DNA of 64,000 nt from Pseudomonas sp. TH15 (lineage in GTDB: Bacteria; Pseudomonadota; Gammaproteobacteria; Pseudomonadales; Pseudomonadaceae): positions 5,074,001 through 5,138,000 of the forward strand of contig NZ_JAEKEL010000001.1 of assembly GCF_016651105.1 (NCBI RefSeq), read 5' to 3'. How positions within the stretch are numbered: the stretch's first letter is position 1; every line of letters begins with the position of its first letter. The translations under genes were made by a program, and so were the position numbers. Below the pieces are notes generated by a model. The model did not search any database. It saw nothing but the letters and a program-made list of their open reading frames with translations, and was not told the DNA's origin. Below, piece after piece: positions 7,869-17,236 of this stretch.

Positions 7869-10580
7869 ATGCTGATGAACACTCCACGCTTTACGCTGAA
7901 ACCTTTGGTGGCGACGATTTCTCGTCACCGTTTTGTTCCGTTGTATCTGGTGGCCATGGGGATGGGCGCCGGGACTGTGCAGGCCGCGGAGGACGACAAT
8001 GCGGCCGTCCCCGCAGCGGCGGCGGTGGTTGCGCCGACCACGCAACTGCAACGGGTGGAAGTGACCGGTTCGGCGATTCGCCGTGTCGATGCGGAAACGG
8101 CGGTGCCGATCACCATTCTCAAGGCTGACGAGCTGCGCAAACAGGGCGTGACCACCACCGCCGAACTGGTGCAGCGGATCACCGGCAGCCAGTCGATCAA
8201 CAACAGCGCCGGCTCGGTCGGTGCGGCCACCGGTGGCGCCTCGTTCGCCGACATGCGCGGCATCGGCGCGAACAAGACGCTGGTGCTGCTCAACGGTCGA
8301 CGCCTGGCCAACAACGCTTTGTCGGGGACCAACTCGGCCGGCGGTGCGGTGGATCTGAACATGATCCCGTTTGCCGCCATCGAGCGTGTGGAAGTGCTGC
8401 GCGACGGCGCTTCGGCCCTGTACGGCACCGATGCCATCGGCGGCGTGATCAACTTCATCACCAAGAAATCCATGACCGATGGCCAACTCACCCTTGGCGG
8501 CGAAACCCCGACCCACAGCGGCGGCGGTGCAACCAAAGACATGAGCGCCAGCTGGGGCTACGGCGATCTGGAGCAGGACCGCTTCAACGTCCTTGGCGTG
8601 TTCAACTACAACAAGCAGCAGAACCTCGACGCCAACGACCGCTCCTTCGCCCGCGACTACGATCCCGGGCGTGGCCTCGATCAGACCTCCGGCACCGCGT
8701 TCCCCGGCAACTATAGCCAGAACGGCAACGCCACCAATCCACTGGCCAACAGCAATTGCAACGGGCCGAACCTGGTGGCGCGCGACGGTTTGTGCCGCTT
8801 CAGCACCCGCGAATACATCGACCTGGTGCCGCAAACCGAGAAGACGTCGTTCTTCGGCAAGACCACCGGCAAACTCGCCGACGATCACAACGTCAACCTC
8901 GAATACTTCTGGTCGCGCAACAACAACGCCACCGCTGTCGGCCCAGCGCCACTGACCGGTTTGAGCCTCGATTCGTCGTCGCCCTACTACCCCGGCAACG
9001 GCATTACACCCGGCCCGAGCGGATTCGCCCTCGACCCGACGCAACCGGTTGATGTGAACTGGCGCGAAACCGCTGCCGGGCCCCGTGAGTCGAAAGACCA
9101 GAACACCAGTCAGCGCTTCTTGCTGAGCTTCGATGGTCTGGTCGGCGGTTGGGATTACAACGTCGGCGCCTCGTACAACCAGAACAAAATCGTCTCCAGC
9201 GTCACCAGCGGTTACGTCAGCGATCAAGCGATGATCAATGGTCTGGCCAGCGGTCTGCTCAACCCGTTCGGCCCGCAGTCTACGGCCGGTCAGCAATACA
9301 TCGATGAAGCGATGTACCACGGCGCCTACTCCACTGCGGTCGGCCGCGTGGCCGGATTCGACGGGCGTATCAGCCGTGAGATTGGCGACTGGTTCGGCGC
9401 GGGCCCGTCCGGTCTGGCGCTGGGTGGCGAGTACCGCAAAGAGAAATTCCATCAGGACTTCGAGTCGTTCGCCGGCGACATCCAGAGCCTCGGCATCGAC
9501 CCGAACGGCAGTGTCGAGGGCGACCGCAGCGTGAAAGCTGCTTACGCAGAAATCAACGTGCCGGTGCTCGACAGCCTCGAACTGTCCGCCGCCGTGCGTC
9601 ACGACAAATACAGCGACTTCGGCAGCACCACCAATCCGAAATATTCGTTCCGTTATCAGCCGCTCAAAGAGCTGGTGGTGCGCGGCGCGTACAGCGAAGG
9701 TTTCCGCGCACCGTCGCTGTATGAGTTGTATTCGCCGCGCAGCATCACCTTCACTCAGGGCTACTACAACGATCCGGTGCTGTGTACCGGCGGCGTGGTG
9801 CAACCGGGTGGTAATGGCGGCCGCGATTGCGGTCAGCAGTTCCTCAACCAGATTGGCGGCAACGAAGACCTGGCCCCGGAGAAGGCGCGCAACGTGACGC
9901 TGGGTTTCGTCTACCAGCCGATCAACAACCTGTCGGTGGGCCTGGATTTCTGGTGGATTCACATCTCCAACCAGATTCAGCCGTTCCCGGAATCCACCGT
10001 GTTTGATCAGGCCGGTTCCTACCCGGATCGCTTCGTGCGCAACGCCGACGGCACGCTCAATTACATCGTCACCGGCAACGCCAACCTCGGCATCGTCGAA
10101 ACCAACGGGGTCGATGTGTCGCTGGACTATCGCTTCCCGAACACGCCGTACGGTCAATTCGGCCTGGGCCTGCAAGGCACCTATGTCGACGAGTACGACT
10201 TCCAGAGCACCATCAAGGGCCCGTTCACCGACAAGGTCGGCGACTTCGAGGGTGACGGCGTGATCGCGCGCTGGAAGCACAACCTCACCGGCAGCTGGAC
10301 CTTCGGCGCGGCGCGAGCGTCGCTGACCAACCGCTTCACCACCGGTTACAACGACTACGACCGCGATACCCATGCGCGCGTGGCGTCGTATTCGGTGTGG
10401 GATCTGTCGGCCGGTTACACCTTCAATAAAGTGCTGGATGTCGATGCCGGGATGAAGAACATGTTTGACCGCAACCCGCCGTTCTCCAACCAGGCCTACA
10501 ACTTCCAGAGCGGCTATGACCCACGCTACACCGACCCGCTGGGCCGCACCCTGTTTGCGCGCATGACGTACCACTTCTAA
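7869..10580 (+). CDS. TonB-dependent outer membrane receptor (903 residues)
   Basis: A large TonB-dependent receptor. The signal peptide probably ends at TVQA-AEDD (about residue 39). The plug domain follows: QRVEVTGSAIRRVDAETAVP (TonB-box region and start of plug), FADMRGIGANKTLVLLNGRRL, and IERVEVLRDGASALYGTDAIGGVINFIT. The barrel includes GAYSEGFRAPSLYELYSP and ends in the aromatic ARMTYHF, the usual outer-membrane end. The plug type, with NGRRL and ASALYGTDAIGG, resembles receptors for peptides and other organic ligands more than siderophore receptors. Position between tonB-exbB-exbD and a yejABEF importer suggests a peptide-like ligand (inference). No Fur box is visible upstream. Confidence 0.93.
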   Translation: MLMNTPRFTLKPLVATISRHRFVPLYLVAMGMGAGTVQAAEDDNAAVPAAAAVVAPTTQLQRVEVTGSAIRRVDAETAVPITILKADELRKQGVTTTAELVQRITGSQSINNSAGSVGAATGGASFADMRGIGANKTLVLLNGRRLANNALSGTNSAGGAVDLNMIPFAAIERVEVLRDGASALYGTDAIGGVINFITKKSMTDGQLTLGGETPTHSGGGATKDMSASWGYGDLEQDRFNVLGVFNYNKQQNLDANDRSFARDYDPGRGLDQTSGTAFPGNYSQNGNATNPLANSNCNGPNLVARDGLCRFSTREYIDLVPQTEKTSFFGKTTGKLADDHNVNLEYFWSRNNNATAVGPAPLTGLSLDSSSPYYPGNGITPGPSGFALDPTQPVDVNWRETAAGPRESKDQNTSQRFLLSFDGLVGGWDYNVGASYNQNKIVSSVTSGYVSDQAMINGLASGLLNPFGPQSTAGQQYIDEAMYHGAYSTAVGRVAGFDGRISREIGDWFGAGPSGLALGGEYRKEKFHQDFESFAGDIQSLGIDPNGSVEGDRSVKAAYAEINVPVLDSLELSAAVRHDKYSDFGSTTNPKYSFRYQPLKELVVRGAYSEGFRAPSLYELYSPRSITFTQGYYNDPVLCTGGVVQPGGNGGRDCGQQFLNQIGGNEDLAPEKARNVTLGFVYQPINNLSVGLDFWWIHISNQIQPFPESTVFDQAGSYPDRFVRNADGTLNYIVTGNANLGIVETNGVDVSLDYRFPNTPYGQFGLGLQGTYVDEYDFQSTIKGPFTDKVGDFEGDGVIARWKHNLTGSWTFGAARASLTNRFTTGYNDYDRDTHARVASYSVWDLSAGYTFNKVLDVDAGMKNMFDRNPPFSNQAYNFQSGYDPRYTDPLGRTLFARMTYHF

Positions 10581-10614
10581 CCCGCAACACCGTAATCCCT
10601 GTAGGAATGAGTCT

Positions 10615-10746
10615 TGTGGCGAGGGGATTTATCCCCGTCCGGCTGCGCAGCAGTCGTAACCATTGATCGCGGTCTGTCTGGTCATTCGCGGTTGCAGGTT
10701 TTGGCGGTGCTTCGCGCCCCAACGGGGATAAATCCCCTCGCCACAC
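10615..10746. repeat. REP pair (GGGGATTTATCCCC family)
   Basis: Left arm TGTGGCGAGGGGATTTATCC, right arm GGATAAATCCCCTCGCCACA, with a loop that contains CTGCGCAGCAG near the left arm. It separates the receptor gene from yejA. Confidence 0.92.
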
Positions 10747-10800
10747 AGGCTCACTCCGACAGGTTGAACCGTGATCTTTCAGGGGCTCAGGAGTGACTTC

Positions 10801-12665
10801 ATGACTTTCATGCGCAACATGGCAGGCCTGCTGCTTGGCGGCGCGCTGCTGTGCAATGTGGCACCGGCGCTGGCCGGCGGCAGCTACGCGATGACGGTAT
10901 ACGGCGAGGCGCCGAAGTACCCGGCGGGTTTCGAGCATTTCGACTTCGTTAATCCCGACGCGCCCAAGGGTGGTTCGCTCAGCCGCGCGTCGATGGAAAT
11001 CGGCCAGTACAACTACATCGCGCCGTATGCCGATCAAGGCATCAGCGTGGTGCAGGTCAACGACTGGGTGTACTCGCCGCTGGCGTTTCGTTCACTGGAC
11101 GAACCGTACACCGTCTACGGCCTGGTCGCGCAACAGATGGAGCGCGACCCCGAAGGCTTGTGGGTGCGTTTCACCCTCAATCCAAAAGCACGTTTCGCCG
11201 ACGGCACGCCGATCACCGCCGAAGACGTGCGCTACACCTTCAACTTGCTGATGACCAAAGGCAGCCTGAGTTATCGGCAGCAATACGCCGACGTGCAGGA
11301 CGTGCTCATCGAAGGCCCACGGCAAGTGCGCTTCACCTTCAAGAACAACCTCAACCGCACACTGGCGCTGGATCTGGCGACGATGCGCGTCGTGCCGGAG
11401 CACTGGTGGCAAACCCGCGATTTCGCTAACGGCGGCGGTTTCGAGCCACCGCTGGGCAGCGGCCCGTACCGCGTGAGCAAAGTCGACGCCGGGCGCAGTA
11501 TCAGCTTCCAGCGTGATGCGGATTGGTGGGGCAAGGACCTGCCAGTCAGTCGCGGCCTGTACAACTTCGACACGCTTACGGTGAATTTCTACGGCGACAC
11601 CGACGTCGCCCGCCAACTCTTGCAGGCCGGTGCGTTCGACTACAACCGCGAGTTTTCCTCGTCCGGTTACGTGGTCGGCTATGACTGCCCGGCCTTGCGC
11701 GATGGTCGCTTGCAACAGTCGATCCTCGCCCCGGAAAAACCGACGGCGGCGCAAGGCTTCGTATTCAACCTGCAAAACCCGATCTTTCAGGATCGCCGCG
11801 TCCGCCAGGCAATCAGTCTGCTGTGGGATTTCGAATGGACCAACAAGCAGATGATGCGCGGCTTCTACGTGCGCCAGAACAGCTTCTGGCCGAAGAGTGA
11901 AATGGCTGCCACAGCACTGCCTGATGCCGAAGAAATGAAGATCCTCGAACCGTTGCGCGGGCAGGTCCCCGACGAGGTCTTCACCACGGTGTATGAGGCA
12001 CCGAAAACCGACGGCAGCGGCTACATCCGCGACAAGCAACTGCAAGCCTTGAAGCTGCTCGCCGAGGCGGGCTGGACAGCGAAAAACAATCGTTTGGTCA
12101 ACGCTGACGGCGAGCCGCTGGAATTCACCTTCCTCGACGGTCAGGGCGGTTTCGATCGCATGCTGCTGCCGTTCAAACGCACCCTCGCGCAGATCGGCAT
12201 CACGCTGAATTTACGCCGCATCGATTCGGCGCAATACGTCAATCGGCTGAACGCCCGCGACTACGACATGATCGTCACCAGTTTCCCGCGCAGCGGCGAT
12301 CCGATCGTCTCCCCGGCCGCGAGCTGTACAGCCTGTACGCCTCGCAAAGTGCCACGCAGGTCGGCAGTTCGAATTCGATGGTGCTGGCCAATCCGGCGGT
12401 CGATCAACTGATCGACGGGCTGGTGCAGGCCAACACCCGCGAAGCCATGGTGCATTACGCCCGCGCCCTCGACCGGGTGCTGCAATGGGGTTACTACATG
12501 ATTCCCAACTACTACTCCAAGGGCACGCCGACGGTGTATCAGAACCGTTTTGGCATGCCGGCGCAGCAACCGCTTTACAACGAAGGGCTGGAAACCTGGT
12601 GGGAAGTCGCGGCCAAAACGTTGACGAGCCAACAGATGAACGCCCGACTCGCGGGAGGCCAGTGA
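10801..12665 (+). pseudogene. yejA: YejA-like peptide ABC transporter binding protein, one-base frameshift
   Basis: Family 5 periplasmic solute-binding protein for oligopeptides. ATG 10801 follows GGAGTGACTTC; the signal peptide ends near VAPALA-GG (residue 25). The body has the YejA features HFDFVNPDAPKGG and LWVRFTLNPKARFADGTPITAEDVRYTF. At the CCCC run 12311-12314 the frame breaks after DPIVSP; reading on with one extra base gives GRELYSLYASQSATQVG and a normal C-terminus to 12665 (about 621 residues). Uncorrected, the product ends at 12411 with a foreign tail. A base missed in the assembly is as likely as a real mutation. yejB starts one base after the stop. Confidence 0.88.
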
Positions 12666-12666
12666 C

Positions 12667-13731
12667 ATGCTGCGTTATCTGAGTCGACGTTTGCTGCTGA
12701 TCATCCCCACACTGTTGTGCATCCTGGTGGTCAATTTCCTCATTGTGCAGGCCGCGCCGGGCGGCCCCGTGGAGCAAGCCATCGCCCGCCTGCAAGGCTT
12801 CGGCGGCCACAGCATGGGCGGCGGTGGCGAGGTTGCCGCGATTGGCGGTGCCGGGCGCAGCAGTCGGGGTCTCGACCCGGCACTGATCGAGGAAATCAAA
12901 CACCACTACGGCTTCGACAAACCGATGCACGAACGCCTGTGGCTGATGTTGAAAAATTACGCGCAACTGGATCTGGGCAGCAGTTTCTTCCGTGGCGCCA
13001 AGGTCACCGACCTGATCGTGCAGAAGCTGCCGGTGTCGCTGTCATTGGGCTTGTGGGCGACGCTGATCACTTACCTGATTTCGATTCCGCTGGGCATTCG
13101 CAAAGCGATCAAAAACGGCAGCGCTTTCGATGTCTGGAGCAGTACAGCGATCATCGTCGGCTACGCGATGCCGGCGTTTCTCTTTGCGATTCTGTTGATC
13201 GTGGTATTTGCCGGTGGCAGCTACGTCAACTGGTTTCCGGTGCAAGGACTGGTCTCGGATAACTTCGACAGCCTGAGCACGCTGGGCAAGGTCGGTGACT
13301 ACCTCTGGCACTTGGTGTTGCCGGTGACGGCACTGGTGATCGGCGGCTTCGCGACGCTGACGATCCTCACCAAAAACAGCTTCCTCAACGAGATCAGCCG
13401 CCAGTACGTGATCACCGCCCGGGCCAAGGGCCTGACCGAGCGCCGCGTGCTCTACGGCCATGTGTTTCGCAACGCCATGCTGTTGGTGGTCGCGGGGGTG
13501 CCGTCGGCGCTGATCGAGGTGTTCTTCGCCGGTTCGCTGTTGATTGAAACCATCTTCAACCTCGATGGCCTCGGCCGCATGAGTTACGAAGCGGCGGTCT
13601 CGCGCGACTACCCGGTGGTGTTCGGCGCGCTGTTTCTGTTCACCCTCTTCGGCCTGCTGATCAAGCTGATCGGCGACCTCTGCTACACCCTGCTCGACCC
13701 GCGCATCGACTTCTCGGCGAGGACTGCCTGA
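12667..13731 (+). CDS. yejB: Peptide ABC transporter permease YejB
   Basis: A 354-residue inner membrane permease of the DppB/OppB type. It opens with a membrane segment (LLLIIPTLLCILVVNFLIV) followed by the AAPGGPVEQ motif typical of this subfamily, and has the cytoplasmic EAA-like loop ITARAKGLTERRVLYGHVFRNA near residue 255. About six membrane segments are visible. A Gly/Ser-rich insertion (GGHSMGGGGEVAAIGGAGRSSRG) lies in the first periplasmic loop. It begins one base after yejA and its stop overlaps the yejE start (TGATG). Confidence 0.95.
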   Translation: MLRYLSRRLLLIIPTLLCILVVNFLIVQAAPGGPVEQAIARLQGFGGHSMGGGGEVAAIGGAGRSSRGLDPALIEEIKHHYGFDKPMHERLWLMLKNYAQLDLGSSFFRGAKVTDLIVQKLPVSLSLGLWATLITYLISIPLGIRKAIKNGSAFDVWSSTAIIVGYAMPAFLFAILLIVVFAGGSYVNWFPVQGLVSDNFDSLSTLGKVGDYLWHLVLPVTALVIGGFATLTILTKNSFLNEISRQYVITARAKGLTERRVLYGHVFRNAMLLVVAGVPSALIEVFFAGSLLIETIFNLDGLGRMSYEAAVSRDYPVVFGALFLFTLFGLLIKLIGDLCYTLLDPRIDFSARTA

Positions 13732-14753
13732 TGTTCACACTTTCCCCTCTGGGCCGGCGCCGTGTCGCGCAATTCAAAGCCAATCGGCGAGGTCGCTGGT
13801 CACTGTGGCTGTTTATCGGTCTGTGCCTGATTTGCCTCGGCGGCGAGTTGATCGCCAACGACAAACCACTGGTGATTCGTTATCACGATGCTTTTTACTT
13901 TCCGATCCTCAGCGATTACCTGGAAACCGATTTCGGCGGCGAGCTGCCATTCCAGCCGGACTACGCCAGCAGCTACGTGCATAAGTTGATCGAGGATCAG
14001 GGCGGCTGGATGCTGTTTCCGCCGATCCCGTTCAGCTACGACACGGTCAATTACGACCTCAGTGAACCGGCGCCGAGCCCGCCCTCTTCCAGCAACTGGC
14101 TGGGCACCGACGATCAGGCGCGCGACGTGTTGGCGCGGGTGATCTTCGGCACGCGTATTTCGATTCTGTTTGCGCTGATCCTCACCGGCATCAGTGCGTT
14201 GATCGGCATCGTTGCCGGGGCGCTGCAGGGTTATTACGGCGGTTGGGTCGACTTGCTCGGGCAGCGGGTGCTGGAAATCTGGTCGGGGCTGCCGGTGCTG
14301 TATCTGCTGATCATTTTGTCCGGCTTCGTCTCGCCGAGTTTCTGGTGGCTGCTGGGGATCATGGCGCTGTTTTCGTGGCTGGCACTGGTCGATGTGGTGC
14401 GCGCCGAGTTCCTCCGAGGGCGCAATCTGGAATACGTCAAAGCCGCACGGGCGCTGGGCCTGACCGACAGCGAACTGATGCGTCGGCACATCCTGCCCAA
14501 CGCGATGACCTCCACCCTCACCTACCTGCCGTTCATTCTGACGGGCGCCATCGCCACGCTGACTGCACTGGACTTTCTTGGTTTCGGCATGCCAGCGGGC
14601 ACGGCGTCGCTGGGTGAACTGATTGGCCAGGCCAAGCGCAATCTGCAAGCGCCGTGGCTGGGGCTGACGGCGTTTTTTGCCTTGGCGTTGATTCTGTCGT
14701 TGCTGGTTTTCATCGGTGAGGCTTGCCGAGATGCGTTTGATCCGAGGAGCTGA
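13731..14753 (+). CDS. yejE: Peptide ABC transporter permease YejE
   Basis: A 340-residue permease of the DppC/OppC type. It has an N-terminal membrane anchor (WSLWLFIGLCLICLGGELIAN), a long periplasmic region of about 100 residues typical of YejE, then LGTDDQARDVLARVIFGTRIS and five more membrane segments. The EAA loop YVKAARALGLTDSELMRRHILPNA is clear. Start overlaps the yejB stop, and yejF starts just after its stop. Confidence 0.95.
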   Translation: MFTLSPLGRRRVAQFKANRRGRWSLWLFIGLCLICLGGELIANDKPLVIRYHDAFYFPILSDYLETDFGGELPFQPDYASSYVHKLIEDQGGWMLFPPIPFSYDTVNYDLSEPAPSPPSSSNWLGTDDQARDVLARVIFGTRISILFALILTGISALIGIVAGALQGYYGGWVDLLGQRVLEIWSGLPVLYLLIILSGFVSPSFWWLLGIMALFSWLALVDVVRAEFLRGRNLEYVKAARALGLTDSELMRRHILPNAMTSTLTYLPFILTGAIATLTALDFLGFGMPAGTASLGELIGQAKRNLQAPWLGLTAFFALALILSLLVFIGEACRDAFDPRS

Positions 14754-14754
14754 G

Positions 14755-16401
14755 ATGAAAGACCATTTGATCGAGATACGTGACCTGCGCGTTGCCTTTG
14801 CCGGGCAGGAAGTGGTGCACGGTTTGAACCTGGATATTCGTCGGGGTGAGTGTTTGGCGCTGGTTGGTGAATCGGGTTCAGGCAAGTCGGTGACGGCGCA
14901 TTCGATCCTGCGTTTGCTGCCAGGCAAAAACGTTAGCAGCAGCGGTTCGATCAGCTACAACGGCGTGGACTTGTTGCACGCCAGCGAGCAGCAGATGCGC
15001 GGTTTGCGTGGCAACCGGATTGCAATGATTTTCCAGGAGCCGATGACTTCGCTGAATCCGCTGCACACGGTGGAAAAGCAAGTCAGTGAAGTGCTGGAGA
15101 TTCATAAAGGCCTGAAGGGCCGCGCTGCCCGCGAACGGACTTTGCAGTTACTTGAGCTGGTCGGCATTCGCCAGCCTTTGCAGCGCTTGAAAGCCTATCC
15201 ACATCAGCTCTCCGGTGGGCAGCGACAAAGGGTGATGATCGCCATGGCGTTGGCCAATGAGCCAGAACTGTTGATCGCCGATGAGCCGACTACCGCGCTG
15301 GACGTGACCGTGCAGCAAAAGATTCTCGAACTGTTGATCGAGCTGCAGCAAAGGCTCGGCATGTCACTGCTGTTGATCAGCCATGACCTCAATCTGGTGC
15401 GGCGCATCGCGCAGCGGGTCTGCGTGATGCGTCACGGTGAAGTCGTCGAAGCGGCTGATTGCGAAACGCTGTTCCGCGCACCGCAGCATCCCTACAGCCG
15501 TTTGCTGATCGAGGCCGAACCGAGCGGTGCGCCGGTGCCGAGCCAGTTCGATCACAACCTGTTGGAGGTGGATGATCTGAAGGTCTGGTTTCCATTGCCC
15601 AAAGCGTTGTTCAGCCGTCAGCAGGACTACATCAAAGCGGTGGACGGCGTGAGCTTCACCCTGCAACGGGGCAAGACGCTGGGCATTGTTGGCGAGTCCG
15701 GCTCGGGCAAATCGACGCTGGGCCAGGCGATCCTGCGATTGGTGGAATCGGAGGGCAATATTCGTTTCGGCAACAAGCAACTGAGCCTGCTCAATCAACG
15801 TTTGATGCGGCCATTGCGGCGGCAGATTCAGGTGGTGTTTCAGGATCCGTTCGGCAGCCTAAGCCCAAGGATGTCGGTGCAACAGATCATTGCCGAGGGC
15901 TTGTTGACCCATGGCATCGGCACCGAGGCTGAGCGCGAGGCGGCAGTGATTCGCGTACTGGAAGAAGTCGGGCTCGATCCGAAAAGCCGTCATCGTTACC
16001 CCCATGAATTTTCCGGCGGTCAGCGCCAGCGTATCTCCATCGCCCGCGCCCTGGTGTTGGAACCGGCGCTGATTCTACTGGATGAGCCGACCTCGGCGCT
16101 GGATCGCACGGTGCAAAAACAGGTGGTGGAGCTGTTGCGGCAGTTGCAGATCAAGCATGGGCTGACATACCTGTTCATCAGCCATGACCTGGCGGTGGTG
16201 CATGCCTTGGCACATGACTTGATGGTGATCAAGGATGGCAAAGTCGTTGAGCAGGGTTCGTCACGGGAGATTTTCGCTGCGCCCAAACACCCCTACACCC
16301 AGGAACTTCTGAAAGCCTCCGGCCTGAAGACTGACAAAAATCCCTGTGGGAGCGGGCTTGCTCGCGAATACGGTGTGTCAGGCAACATTTATGTCGACTG
16401 A
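14755..16401 (+). CDS. yejF: Peptide ABC transporter ATP-binding protein YejF (two ATPase domains)
   Basis: A 548-residue protein with two ABC ATPase domains in one chain. Each has Walker A (GESGSGKS, first at residues 38-45), a signature (LSGGQRQR and FSGGQRQR) and Walker B (IADEPTTALD and LLDEPTSALD). It powers YejB-YejE. ATG 14755 follows CGAGGAGC; a longer frame from 14716 lies inside yejE. The last 18 or so codons (from CGSGLAREY) are encoded by the left arm and loop of a REPIN, and the stop lies in its loop, so the C-terminus is longer than E. coli YejF (529 residues). In P. aeruginosa a homologous system (NppABCD, PA1806-PA1811 as I recall) imports peptidyl nucleoside antibiotics. Confidence 0.95.
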   Translation: MKDHLIEIRDLRVAFAGQEVVHGLNLDIRRGECLALVGESGSGKSVTAHSILRLLPGKNVSSSGSISYNGVDLLHASEQQMRGLRGNRIAMIFQEPMTSLNPLHTVEKQVSEVLEIHKGLKGRAARERTLQLLELVGIRQPLQRLKAYPHQLSGGQRQRVMIAMALANEPELLIADEPTTALDVTVQQKILELLIELQQRLGMSLLLISHDLNLVRRIAQRVCVMRHGEVVEAADCETLFRAPQHPYSRLLIEAEPSGAPVPSQFDHNLLEVDDLKVWFPLPKALFSRQQDYIKAVDGVSFTLQRGKTLGIVGESGSGKSTLGQAILRLVESEGNIRFGNKQLSLLNQRLMRPLRRQIQVVFQDPFGSLSPRMSVQQIIAEGLLTHGIGTEAEREAAVIRVLEEVGLDPKSRHRYPHEFSGGQRQRISIARALVLEPALILLDEPTSALDRTVQKQVVELLRQLQIKHGLTYLFISHDLAVVHALAHDLMVIKDGKVVEQGSSREIFAAPKHPYTQELLKASGLKTDKNPCGSGLAREYGVSGNIYVD

Positions 16402-16435
16402 TCCTCCGCATTCGCGAGCAAGCCCGCTCCCACAG
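16344..16435. repeat. REPIN (GAGCGGGCTTGCTCGC family) overlapping the yejF end
   Basis: Left arm TGTGGGAGCGGGCTTGCTCG and right arm CGAGCAAGCCCGCTCCCACA. The left arm and loop are translated as the yejF C-terminus, and the yejF TGA lies in the loop at 16399-16401. Confidence 0.93.
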
Positions 16436-16559
16436 GGAAGGTCAGTGGGGTTTGAAATTTATTTTCCGGGCACTGCATCCAAACGCCTCCGCCATGGGTA
16501 GTCCCTGTAACAGCCCTCTTCGGCTGTCAGCGGTTTACCCTTTTCGGAGAAACACACTG

Positions 16560-17081
16560 ATGAACATTACCCAGCTGATTGGCCTCACCGGTTTGCTCGC
16601 TGTCACCTCGACGACCTTCGCTCAAAGCAGTTATCCCGACGCGATCAAAGTCCCGGATGGCCACAAGATCGCGATGGAAACCACCGGCGTTGGCGAGATC
16701 ACCTACGAGTGCCGCGACAAGCCCAACGTCGCCGGGCAGACCGAGTGGACCTTCGTCGGCCCGAAAGCGGTGCTCAACGATCGCAGCGGCAAACAGGTCG
16801 GCACCTACTTTGGTCCACCCGCCACCTGGCAGGCCAAGGACGGTTCAAAAGTCACCGGCACGCAATTGGCCGTGGCGCCATCGAGCCCGGGCAACCTGCC
16901 CTATCAGTTGGTCAAGGCCAACCCGGCCGAAGGCAAAGGTGCCATGACGGGCGTGAGTTACATCCAGCGCGTCGCCCTCAAGGGCGGCGTAGCGCCGGGC
17001 AGCGAATGCACAGCGGCGAACAAGGGCAAACAGGAAGTGGTGAAGTACCAGGCCGATTACATCTTCTGGGCCGTGAACTGA
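16560..17081 (+). CDS. DUF3455 family secreted protein
   Basis: A 173-residue protein with a signal peptide ending near TTFA-QSS (residue 21). The mature part fits DUF3455: YPDAIKVPDGHKIAMETTGVGEITYEC at the start, EWTFVGPKAVLNDRSGKQVGTYFGPPATWQAKDGSKVTG in the middle, and SYIQRVALKGGVAP with SECT near the end. Two Cys (YEC and SEC) could form a disulfide in the periplasm. Function is unknown. ATG 16560 is chosen because TTCGGAGAAA precedes it and the signal peptide follows at once. It stands before an ECF sigma/anti-sigma pair and may be a target of that system (inference). Confidence 0.88.
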   Translation: MNITQLIGLTGLLAVTSTTFAQSSYPDAIKVPDGHKIAMETTGVGEITYECRDKPNVAGQTEWTFVGPKAVLNDRSGKQVGTYFGPPATWQAKDGSKVTGTQLAVAPSSPGNLPYQLVKANPAEGKGAMTGVSYIQRVALKGGVAPGSECTAANKGKQEVVKYQADYIFWAVN

Positions 17082-17102
17082 TGCGTTGATTCACTCAATT
17101 CC

Positions 17103-17194
17103 TTGTAGGAGCCGAGCTTGCTCGCGAAAGCGTTGTGTCAGTCATATATTTTTTACTGAAAATACGCTTTCGCGAGCAAGCTCGGCGCCTACGG
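17103..17194. repeat. REPIN (GAGCCGAGCTTGCTCGC variant)
   Basis: Left arm TTGTAGGAGCCGAGCTTGCT, right arm GCGAGCAAGCTCGGCGCCTA. It lies between the DUF3455 gene and the sigma factor gene, so promoter signals for the sigma gene would have to fall inside or just after it. Confidence 0.88.
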
Positions 17195-17236
17195 GGTGCG
17201 GTGGTGTTTGCTGGAATGTGAGCTAGATTGCACGAC

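Noticed and set aside
7848..10574. A 908-codon open frame on the minus strand opposite the TonB-dependent receptor
   Set aside because: It mirrors the GC-rich receptor gene, lacks a family pattern and a ribosome site, and the plus-strand protein has a full receptor structure.
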